This document shows positions 55,312 through 64,000 of a stretch of DNA of 64,000 nucleotides, piece by piece. Every line of letters starts with the position of its first letter. Position 1 is the first letter of the stretch. Position numbers and translations under genes: made by a program. The stretch lies in contig JANTQA010000051.1 in NCBI GenBank assembly GCA_027625915.1, positions 2,170,501 through 2,234,500 on the forward strand, in the 5' to 3' direction. Source of the DNA: Anaeramoeba flamelloides. Lineage: Eukaryota > Metamonada > Anaeramoebidae. The notes under the pieces were generated by a model. It was not told where the DNA came from. It searched no databases and was given only the letters and a program-made list of their open reading frames with translations.

Positions 55312-56335
55312 AACTCAATTCCAAAAAATGGGACTCAAAAAAAAATTACATTAATAAAAATATACTCCAAAATACATGATATTTGAACATTAAAATAATA
55401 AAAGACCCGAAAATATTTTATTAATACTATTTATATATTTTAAAGTAAATTTAAAATTCAATTCGAAAAATAAAAAAGAAAAAATAAAAAAAAGTGTGCC
55501 ACTATTTTTGGAACACGGTTACCATAAAATCCATTTTTATTGAAAGAAAAATTAATAAAAACTATTAATAGATTCAGCTTGTCTTTTGATAACTAAATCT
55601 ATCCTTTTAAATATAGAGTTTACTAATTATCTTAGGTTTCCCAACTCAAAGTATTTCATACATTAGTGAAAATTTTAAAAATTCTTCTTCGTTTTTTAGT
55701 TACAATTTTTCAGTTTAGTATCCATAAATTCCCAATTGGATTTAAATTTGTGGAATTGGGGGTCAAGGGTCCAGAACATTACATCCCCGATTTAAGTAAG
55801 TTTGGGTTTTTTTTTTTTTGAGGTATGTGGACAAGCTCCATCATTTTGGAAAATCCATTTCAACTCACTATATTCTGAATTAGCGAGTTGAATTTCCTTT
55901 GATTTTTTTGATAATATCATTGATAATACTTTCAGTATTCACACTTCCATTAATAATAATAAGGTCTGTTTGTAGGCCATGTGTCCTAGCACACCATATC
56001 ATGATTTTTTTTTCAAAAAAATTTTTTCTCGATAAAAAAAGAATCTTTTTTCTTTATAGAAACAAAAAATTTTTTTTCTGATCAGAATGAAAACTTTTAA
56101 ATTTCATTTTAAAGTGATTTTGAGATTTTCGAAAAGTTTTGAAAAAAAAGAATACAAAAAAAATCAAAAAAATTATTGAAAATCAAAAAATAATGAAAAA
56201 AAAATGATAAATAATTAACTTTAAAATTATTTACATTGATTGTTAATATCTAATGTTTCTATTTAAGAGTCAAATATCACTTTTCTTGGAATTAAATTGA
56301 TTTTTAAGTTGTGCCCCAATTTTTGGAATTGAGTT
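55312..56335 (-). mobile_element. decayed Tc1/mariner transposon with transposase remains
   Basis: Ends 'AACTCAATTCCAAAAAATGG' and 'CCAATTTTTGGAATTGAGTT' are inverted repeats, TA on both sides; 1024 bases. The minus strand from about 56010 to 55690 encodes pieces of a DD34E transposase: 'IMIW' followed by 'LIIINGSVNTESIINDI', then 'FQNDGACPHTSKK' (second catalytic Asp block), and near 55740 'LNPIGNLW' in place of the usual NPIE(N)LW. Frames shift between the pieces and the HTH domain is missing, so it is an old, internally deleted copy. This is the only clear transposase source seen for the TA-flanked MITEs in the window. Confidence 0.75.
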
Positions 56336-56657
56336 TATTATTTACTAGAGGTCTGGTGATTTGTTGAACTACAATAAATAAAAAAAAAAAAAACGATTAC
56401 CACAAGAAATCGAAAAATGATAAATAACAATGAACAGTTTTTTACCAAGCAAAGTTAAGAAAGTGTTTTATGTTTTTAGTTAATCAACAAGGTTATAACA
56501 TTTTTACAAATGTAGCAAATAAAATCAAATAACTTCAAATTAAAATTAAAATTACTTTTATTTTCAAAACGGAGGTGAAATTAAAGATGAAAATGAAAAA
56601 AAAGAAAAAACAATCTAAAAAATGAAAAAAAAAAAAAAAAACAATGAGTAATTATTA

Positions 56658-57521
56658 CCATTGTGAAAAAATTTGGGTCATTAAAAAAAATTGTGTCAGT
56701 CAAAAATTTGTTTTCGTTTTTTAAATAGTAAATATTAGCAAAATGGTTTTTTGATCAAAGTAAAATTTTATGAACAAATCTTACATTTAAGAAAAACCAA
56801 AGTCATTATCAATAATAATTTTCAAATGCAATATTAAATTGTTGCATTTTAACCTTTTGAATTACTGTGGAACTCTAAAAAACAAAAATTTATTTTTAAT
56901 TGTAAACTTTACTAAAAATGTTAATTTTTTTTTTATTAGAAAACATTACAAGATCAAGTTAATTATTGTTTGGGAAGACCAAAAATTAATAACAGTTTTA
57001 AATTAAGGTTTGTCTATGAGGATTTTTAGAATTTAAATGGTTTCTGAAATCTTGATATTTTGTTATTTTGAAGTTTTGATTGTAAACATTAGTGGAAAAC
57101 AACCTCTTTCGAAAAAATATCTTTTTTGGAAGAATTTACGATTCAATTTGGTTTAAAAGGATATTTAAGATTAACCGTGATAAATTTGCGTTATTAACCA
57201 TGATAAATATCTTATTGAATTAATAGATTTTAATATTTCCTATTAAATAGTTCTCTTATTTTTAGTAAAGTTGACAATTAAAAATAAATTTTTGTATTTT
57301 TAGAGTTCCACAGTAATTCCAAAAGGTTAAAAGGCAACAATTTAATATTGCATTTGAAAATTATTATTGATAATGACTTTGGTTTTTCTTAAATATAAGA
57401 TTTGTTCATAAAATTTTACTTTGATCAAAAACCATTTTGCTAATATTTACTATTTAAAAAACGAAAACAAATTTTTGACTGACCCAATTTTTTTCAATGA
57501 CCCAAATTTTTTTCACAATGG
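56658..57521. mobile_element. long-TIR element with TTA target duplication
   Basis: Arms of roughly 240-270 bases (56658-about 56930 and about 57255-57521) are near-perfect inverted copies starting CCATTGTGAAAAAA. The element is flanked on each side by TTA. A unique centre of about 320 bases has no ORF. TTA duplication suggests the PIF/Harbinger group, but the family is uncertain. It lies about 165 bases beyond the DUSP gene's stop. Confidence 0.75.
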
Positions 57522-57687
57522 TTAGATACTTTTTAAAAAGAGTTTTTTTTTTATATTTAAATAAAAAAATCCCAAGAATAAATCATCAAATAAAATCCAA
57601 ATTAAGAATATTTACAATTAATCCAAACTTTTTTTTAAAAAAAAAAGTGCGATTAATTTAATTTTGAATTCATTTTCTTTGACTGAA

Positions 57688-59019
57688 TTACAAAAATATA
57701 TTTTTTTCTAATTCTTTTAATTGCTTTACAAAGCCGGGGTTTGGATCTATTAAAGAACGGCAAGACTTTACCCAGTCATAAGCCTCTTGGTAACGTAAGT
57801 TATGGTATTTCATTAAATAGTAAATAATCACCGTGGAGCTTCTTGAGACGCCTAATCTGCAATGCACAAGTATCTTTGAATCTTTTTCATTTATGACATC
57901 GGCAACCTTGTCAACAATTCGTGTGATATCAACGTTAACTTGGTCGTCAAAGGGTATTGAAAAGTGTTCAATTCCTAATTTTGAATAAAGATCTAAATCT
58001 AAATTCTGTTCGTCCTCAACTTCGATAGCAAGATTGATGATACGTTTAATATTTAAGATTTTTAAAAGATCTTTGTTATTTGCGGTAGGAAGAGAGCCTA
58101 ACCATAAAAAATCTGGGATGACCTCAGAAGGGTGCTTGCATTTGCGTATTTTGGTTTGGCTATGGTATTTAGTTTTTTTAATTTTTCTTTGTTTTAAATA
58201 GCCATTACTGAAATAATTATTTTTTTGTTCTTTATGGTTTCCTTTTTTGATTTTATTTCCATTTCCTTTTCCGTTTGGATTCTTTTTAAATTTAAATTTT
58301 CCATTTCCACTTCCATTTCCATTACCTTTTTTTATTTCCAAAGTAACTGTTCCTTTTACATTTCCATTTCCATTTCCTTTTTCGTTTGTATTCTTTTTAA
58401 CTTTAACTTTTCCATTTCCATTTCCTTTTTTTATTTCCTTCGTAACTGTTCCTTTTACTTTTCCATTTCCTTTTCCATTCTTATTCTCTTTCTTACTTTT
58501 ATTTTGCAATTTTATTTTTAATTCTTTACCATTTGCATTTTTCTTTTGGTTGCTTTGATTGTCATTCTCGTTTTTATTCTTATTTTTCTTTTCGGGCTGA
58601 AGAGCCTTTAAAGACAAATCGCCCTCACAGAGCCACGGATATTTTCTTGCAAATGATCCAAACCCCCCATTCAAAATAAAGACGTTTTCATAATTGTCTT
58701 CCTGTAGTGACATTTGAATAGGCTCCAATAAGGCCTCCTCGCCTTTGTTTGAAAATAGTACAATGGCTAAAAGCTTTCTTGACTTGTAGAGATATCTTGA
58801 GTATCCTTGAAAAACTGAAAACAGCTGTGTTCTGATGTTTTGTTCCAAATTGGCCTTGGAGTAAGGGAAATTTTCCGAATAACGGATCGATTCTTTGCGA
58901 AATAAATCACAAGATCGAAAGTCGATAATTGAAAAATGAATTTCTGGTAGTGAAAATAAATTTAACACTTGAAACGGTTCGATGTAAGGAAAGGTTTTTG
59001 AGTATTGCTGGATGTTCAT
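57688..59019 (-). CDS. dual-specificity protein phosphatase with an N-terminal rhodanese-like domain
   Basis: Probable MAP-kinase-phosphatase-type enzyme acting on phospho-Tyr/Ser/Thr. ATG at 59019 (MNIQQYSK...) is chosen because the frame's extension to 59049 begins with TTG; 443 residues. Residues about 20-140 are a rhodanese/CH2-like fold ('FSIIDFRSCDLFRKES', 'NVFILNGGFGSF') without an active-site Cys, so a docking module. Residues about 150-290 are a basic linker containing two tandem units of about 35 residues (each with 'VKGTVT.EIKKGNGNG'). The phosphatase domain (about 300-443) begins 'IPDFLWLGSLPTA', has the P-loop 'HCRLGVSRSS' (Cys387, Arg393) and candidate general-acid Asp358/359 ('PFDDQ'), and ends 'LIDPNPGFVKQL'. 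All catalytic residues are present, unlike the rhodanese-DUSP pseudophosphatase STYXL1, which shares the architecture. Confidence 0.9.
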   Translation of the reverse strand: MNIQQYSKTFPYIEPFQVLNLFSLPEIHFSIIDFRSCDLFRKESIRYSENFPYSKANLEQNIRTQLFSVFQGYSRYLYKSRKLLAIVLFSNKGEEALLEPIQMSLQEDNYENVFILNGGFGSFARKYPWLCEGDLSLKALQPEKKNKNKNENDNQSNQKKNANGKELKIKLQNKSKKENKNGKGNGKVKGTVTKEIKKGNGNGKVKVKKNTNEKGNGNGNVKGTVTLEIKKGNGNGSGNGKFKFKKNPNGKGNGNKIKKGNHKEQKNNYFSNGYLKQRKIKKTKYHSQTKIRKCKHPSEVIPDFLWLGSLPTANNKDLLKILNIKRIINLAIEVEDEQNLDLDLYSKLGIEHFSIPFDDQVNVDITRIVDKVADVINEKDSKILVHCRLGVSRSSTVIIYYLMKYHNLRYQEAYDWVKSCRSLIDPNPGFVKQLKELEKNIFL

Positions 59020-59404
59020 TAATTTGCAATGTTTAAAAAGCAAAAACAAAAAAAATAGATTTTCTATAAAAAAAATGCAAAAAAATAAATTTGAAGGATT
59101 TTTGATTGATATGAAAATTGTTGAAGGTTTGTCCAGATTTTGGATTTGGTTTTTAATACTTTTAGATCTATAGCATGAGTAGTCGACTTATAAGAATGAA
59201 AATTGAATAGATCTCGTTAGAATTTCCAGTTACTTATCGACAATTTGTTATTTATAGATTAGTGTTTTTTAAGGATATAAGTACATTTTCCCATTTTGAA
59301 AATTTTTAATTGTGTGAACATTACTGAAAATTAATTTTTGAGTGCCAACAGATATTGAAACTTTGGAACCGAAATACCATCCACTAGTCTATTCGTGAAA
59401 AGAA

Positions 59405-59815
59405 TCAAAGTAATTCAGAGTTGAATCTTAAATTTTTGGTTTTATTAAATTTGGTTTTGGATCTCGAGATGTGTTTATACGAACGATTGAAATTAATCAA
59501 ACAGTAAACCAAAAAAATATACCTGAAAGGGTGTGCATTTGAAACAAATATTTTCTTTTAGAAGACCAAACACGAAAGATCACCATTCCAAATAAATTTG
59601 TTGAAATCGAGAATGAAAAAAAAAAAAATCGATAAAAGCCAATTTTCGAAGATTGGTTTTCTTTATCTTCTTAATTTGTATGAATACAAACTATTTTTTT
59701 CCTTGAATTTCTAGCCCCATTACTATTTATTATTTTTTTACATCATTTTTTTTGACAAATTTGCTTTCAAAATTCTTTTTTAAAATATTTTTATCAAACA
59801 AATCCAAAACAATAA
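59405..59815 (-). repeat. dispersed repeat, copy 2 (pair with 3601-4035)
   Basis: Reverse complement matches 3601-4035 through 'ttcgtataaacacat', 'gatctttcgtgtttggtctt' and 'tttgaaagcaaatttgt' in the same order. It sits about 390 bases upstream of the DUSP start, so may lie in its promoter region. Confidence 0.6.
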
Positions 59816-60429
59816 ATACAATTTCAAAAATTAAAATAAATGGGTTGAATTCTTGGAATCAAAAAACAGTTACAAAAGATTCAAATCAAAATAATTGAAA
59901 AATTCAATAACAAATTTCAATCAGATTCAGAATTTTTTTGAGTTCTCATTTTAATGGAAAATAAATAATTATAAAATCAAACGAATTTGTTCAATAAACC
60001 CTCAGTCTCAAGAAGAATTACAAAAATCTCTGATTTTCTGAACCAAAACTAGAATTAGATGACATAAATGAAAATAGGATTTTTAAATTCATTTTTGAAA
60101 TTCTTTAGAAATAAACAGTAATTTGTTTTTTCAAAAATTTTCCAAACATAATTTTTTTTATAAATAATTAAAAATAAAACCAAATAAAGAATCAGTAATT
60201 GTGTAAAATTTTATAGATAAGATCAAGTTATAAATGATTTATATTTATTTTTTTTTGATCAATTTTTTCATTTTTTTGATTTGCTTTTTTTTGTTGGTAT
60301 GAAAATATCTTATACTAGGATATATTCCACTCTAGTATTTATTGAAATATCAATGTATTTGGCGAAAGAAATGATTTGAATAATTCAGTTTCACATAAAT
60401 GGTGGCACTCAAAAAATGAAAAATGTACT

Positions 60430-60700
60430 TACCCCCTTAACAATAAAACGAAATCTTATAAAGATCTTGAAAATTTATTTTGTAGTTTGTGTTTTGGGTT
60501 CTGAAATGGATTAATTAACCTTCTCTAAACAATTTATTAATTTGAATCTCTTTTTTAAAATAAATACCCATAAACACATGTTTCCAATATAAAATGAAAA
60601 ATATCTTTACCATATCCAAAAATTAACTAAATTGTTAATAAAAATAATAGTGTTCGCTATTTCATGTTACAGTTTGTTCAATAACCCATGTTCACTATTT
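60430..60700 (+). repeat. dispersed repeat (relative of 42290-42600)
   Basis: Collinear with 42290-42600: 'gatcttg', 'tttgtgtttt', 'aaatggattaattaacc', 'aaacaatttattaatttg', 'atctcttttttaaaat' and a 'ccaatataaaatgaaaa' block. Confidence 0.5.
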
Positions 60701-61103
60701 TTTTTGTGTTTTTAAAAATTGCTGTTGTTTTTTCCAATTAAAAAATGAAAATATTTATTTCAATTTCCAAAATAAATATTAATGATTAGTGCTACAATCA
60801 AATGAGTAGAGTAAAAATTTTTTCTTAGAGTTAACTCAGGAAGTTTAATCCATTGTCTTAAAATATCAATTCTCAACGATATTATAATGATCTTTGGTTT
60901 GACTTCAGCTTATAAAAAAGAAAAATATTTTGGAATTTGAACGAAAAATTTTCATTTTATAATTGGAAAATAATAGTATATTGATTGTTTTTGTAAATAA
61001 CTGCTGTTTTTTTTTAAAAAAAAAGTTGTCTTTTTTATTTTTTAACTGTTGTTTTTGGTTTTTATTTTATGTTTAATGAAAAATTCTGTTCAGTATAACG
61101 ATA

Positions 61104-61372
61104 CCACCTTAATAAAAAAAAATTTTTTTATAACATCTTCTAAATATGTTGTAGAGGTGTTATAAATGTTTAAAATGTTATAAAATATATAATTAAAAAT
61201 TTTATAACACAAGTATTGGTTTTAAAATGTCTTATAAAATTTTTAAACATGTTATAAGTTCAGTTCGAACAATATTTTTTCAAAAAATATTGAAAAAATC
61301 ATCCTGTAAAAGGAAATTTTGTGATTAAAAATGTTATATAGAAGGTATAAAAAAAATTTTTTTATTAGGGTT
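61104..61372. repeat. small inverted-repeat element
   Basis: Ends 'CCACCTTAATAAAAAAAA' and 'TTTTTTTATTAGGGTT' with inner 'ttataacatcttcta' against 'tatagaaggtataa' form inverted repeats. The centre repeats 'ttataaaattttta' motifs in both orientations. About 270 bases, non-coding. Target duplication unclear. Confidence 0.5.
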
Positions 61373-62612
61373 AGAAGAAAAATTTTATTTTGTAAATTTT
61401 CAAAATTGAAATCATTTTTTCACATTTTTGCACCTTTTTGATTTTTTTTCTTTTTTTTTTTTATTGTTATTAGGGTATCAAATCAAACAATATTTTTAAT
61501 AGATCATATTATCATAGTGTTTTCCTCGAACCTTCCAAGATCAATCTCCTGATAAAAGAGATCTAATTCAACCAAATTTAAATAAATCAACACCAGAATC
61601 CTTAATAATAAAATCTTTCAATTTGAATAAATACAAAAAAAAAACAATTAAAAGGATAAAATAGAGTTTCTTAAAAAGTTTTTTGCTGGTATCTCCACAT
61701 GAGTAAAAAGGATATATTAATTTTTCAAAGTTTTTTTAAAAAATAAATGAATGAAAAATATCATTTCAATTTCCATTTTTTCCTTTATCCAATCGTCTTT
61801 AAAGCATATCTCGTAATTGGCTGACTTTATTTATTTATTTAGTTTTTTTTTTACACAAATTAGATGAGATAAGAATCCCCAATGAAGCAATATATCATAT
61901 TAAATGAATATTTAATTAACAAATATTCTATCAAATCAAAATTCGACAAGAACATGCCCAAGGAACAAATTATTTATAAATCAATTATTTTTCAACAATT
62001 TCCATAATTAAGGTAAATTAAATCTCTCAAAAGATCAATTTTCATTAAGTATATCAAGATCTTTCAATTTTTCTTCCAATTAATAGAAATGATAATTTAG
62101 AAAACTTTAAAAAACATTTTCTACTATGACTTGAAGAATGACAATATTATTGTCAAGACAGAATCCCTTTTTTAAAATAAATACATTGTTGAAAACTAAT
62201 CATTTCTGCCACATATAAAAATTGAAAACAATTTAATAAAAGTTTGAAAATAACACTTAAAAACACTTTTTTGAAAAAACAACAGTAAAAATGAAAAAAA
62301 AAAATACTTATTGAAGTTAACATGTGCTATTTAATAAATATCAAAACAAAAAAAAGAACCATGTTATTTTTATTAACAATTAAGTTAATTTTTGGAAATG
62401 GTAAAATCATATTTTTTTAGTTGTATTTTAGAAAGTTTTGATTTTGAAAAAAAGTTTTTATATTTTGTTATTTTTTATGAGTTTAAATTAAAATCAGCCA
62501 ATAAAACCAATTGATGTATATTTAATTTAATAAATAAAATTTTGAGAAAATTTCAACATAATTAAATCATAAAAATGTTGATCTATTTAAGTAAAAAAAA
62601 AATATTTTTGAA

Positions 62613-63376
62613 CCGATTAGCTTCATTATAGATATCTCTATAATCAAAGTATATTATAATTGAGTGTAAATGATATTAGTGAACCATGACTCATATATGA
62701 CTCTAAAAAAATATATATATATATATTATCGATTTTATAGTACAATTAATTATTATATTGTATACTCCAGATTACAATTAAAAATTCTCATTTTGAAATT
62801 TTTTTTTTTTAATTCCTTTACCAAATCTAAAAATAGGACCTCAAAATAAAAGTATCTTCTGGTATTTAATAATTGATTTTTTGAACTTCCAAAAGTAACT
62901 ATTTTTAGAATGTTTTAATTTCAAAGATTAACTCAATAATTATCAACATAAAAACCCAAATGCAGATTAATTTTGTTTCTTTTTGATAAAGGTGATTTTA
63001 ACATCAATATGTTTCCAATATTTCTGAAATATTTTGTCAAAAAAATCTATTTGATTAATTATTTAATTTTTTAAAAAAATTGAATTTTTTAGCAACAAAT
63101 ATATATTTTACAGCAAATATAAGAAATATATTTTGCAACTTTCTATTTTATAAATAATAATTTAACCTTTAAATTTGTGAAAAAATGCAGATTTTTTTCT
63201 GAAATTGTTGAGTTTTTTACTAATACTAGGATCATTTTCATTTTATCAGATTAACAAATATTACCCTTGATTAATCGATTTTTTAGAGACATTTGAACCT
63301 GTGAATCACTAATGTGGTTTACATCGAATAATAAAAGTTTTTAGTTTTATATTTCTTCTTTGTACACTCTAATCTC
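62613..63376. mobile_element. TTAA-flanked non-autonomous element, copy 3 (eroded left end)
   Basis: Collinear with 28642-29386 and 38378-39136 ('aatcaaagtatattataatt', 'aattcctttaccaaatctaa'). The right end CTAATCTC is followed by TTAA (63377-63380); the left end has drifted to TGAA/CCGATTAG. The right flank then continues GGGATTA, recreating the element's own starting motif. Confidence 0.7.
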
Positions 63377-63389
63377 TTAAGGGATTAAA

Positions 63390-63581
63390 TTAAGTTGTTT
63401 CATATTTTTTTTTAAAAAAAAGAAAACAAGAAAAAAATTTAGAATTTAGAAAAAAATTTTTTAACAAACCCTTTGGCATTAAATACATACGGTAATCAAG
63501 TTTTACATCTAATTGTGGCCAATATACGAAGTTTGTTACTTCTTTTAAAAATATTCTTTTTACTGCTATTAAATACTTTTT
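63390..63581 (-). other. exon-like coding island
   Basis: Open for 63 codons between stops, the middle reading 'EVTNFVYWPQLDVKLDYRMY' then 'LMPKGLLKNFF'. This part is clearly protein-like, while the C-terminal end is Phe/Lys-rich. No family recognised. It begins almost at the end of the TTAA element, so it could be an exon interrupted by or next to that insertion. Confidence 0.3.
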
Positions 63582-64000
63582 CTAAGAAATATTTTTTTGG
63601 TGAATTTTTGTTTTTTTTTCTAGGGAATTAACATTTTTTCGAAGATGTGTTCTTTTTTTGCAAAAAAGTCAACGATTCCATGGAAATGTACTGTAATTTT
63701 TAACATGTCGGATAATGGGGTTATTGAAAAATACAAAATCAATTGTAGAATCTTATGATTTCAGATATTTAATGCAAAAAATAAAATATTTCGAAAAGAA
63801 AATTCTGATGATAAATATTGATGGTGTCTAGGATTCAAATAAAATATAGAAATAATTCTTCTATTGTCAAAACAATTGATTCTTCATTTGAAAGATGTTT
63901 TATTAAATTTTCAATACTTTTAAAATATATTCTTATAAACTCTTGACTTTGAAAAAAAAAATATTCAAATTTTATACTATTAAATTTAAAAAAAATATCT

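Larger units (their letters stand above)
59050..64000. other. gene-free stretch with repeats
   Basis: Contains the inverted partner of the 3.6-kb repeat (59405-59815), dispersed repeats (60430-60700, 62330-62480), a small inverted-repeat element (61104-61372), a third TTAA-flanked element (62613-63376) and an exon-like island (63390-63581). Nothing else recognised. Confidence 0.5.

Noticed and set aside
55899-56081. Plus-strand 60-residue hydrophobic frame
   Set aside because: Antisense to transposase remains in the Tc1/mariner element.
58225-58558. Phe/Ser/Pro-rich plus-strand frames opposite the phosphatase linker
   Set aside because: Antisense reading of the KGNGN repeat; no Met context or protein-like composition.
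59020-59049. Upstream extension of the phosphatase frame
   Set aside because: Starts with TTG; the in-frame ATG at 59019 gives a sensible N-terminus.
1-64000. CRISPR array, operon, rRNA gene or bacterial-type origin
   Set aside because: No regularly spaced direct repeats with unique spacers, no conserved rRNA blocks; splice sites and the tRNA intron indicate nuclear eukaryotic DNA.

Overview
This is a very AT-rich, gene-poor eukaryotic nuclear window. It holds about seven recognisable protein genes, one intron-bearing tRNA gene, a few unplaced coding islands and a dense crowd of small transposon-derived elements. The protein set is RCC1-BTB, a 20-repeat LRR/TPR/B-box fusion, a rhodanese-DUSP, a GH18 hydrolase, a ten-TM transporter, ribosomal protein eS27 and the tRNA deaminase subunit ADAT3. 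Together with Asn/Lys/Glu-rich inserts and long homopolymer tracts, this suggests a free-living amoeboid protist. The tandem-BTB RCC1 protein recalls Anaeramoeba or amoebozoans, but that placement is inference from gene content only. Stops used are TAA and TAG, consistent with the standard code. There is no operon structure.

Layout. 1-5.8 kb: one doubtful small gene, two long foldback elements and two dispersed repeats. 5.8-10.9 kb: the ADAT3 gene (+), whose last two exons are separated by a predicted 4.2-kb intron holding an antisense LINE copy, its 3'-end satellite repeats and a small MITE. 11-13.3 kb: AT-rich sequence with one short ORF. 13.3-15 kb: RCC1-BTB gene (+). 15-22 kb: mariner-type elements, including one copy that received two further insertions, plus coding-like islands on the minus strand. 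22.3 kb: tRNA-Tyr(GTA) (-). 22.3-27.3 kb: MITEs and one exon-like island. 27.3-28.3 kb: secreted GH18 protein (-). 28.6-34.9 kb: a TTAA-flanked element, a nested mariner-type element and a LINE 3' fragment. 34.9-39.5 kb: transporter gene (+), predicted to have a 3.1-kb intron containing another TTAA-flanked element. 44.4-47.3 kb: LRR-TPR-B-box gene (-). 49.9-51.5 kb: a MITE abutting a large nested palindrome. 52.1-52.6 kb: three-exon eS27 gene (-). 55.3-57.5 kb: decayed Tc1/mariner transposon and a long-TIR element. 57.7-59.0 kb: rhodanese-DUSP gene (-). 59-64 kb: repeats, a third TTAA-flanked element and an exon-like island.

The genes do not form one pathway. tRNA-Tyr, ADAT3 (wobble inosine formation) and eS27 belong to translation. 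RCC1-BTB, the LRR scaffold and the DUSP look like signalling or ubiquitin adaptor proteins. GH18 and the transporter face the secretory or membrane side. The most informative results are three spliced genes that a plain ORF scan misses or truncates (eS27, ADAT3, transporter) and a layered set of short inverted-repeat elements whose relative ages can be read from nesting.
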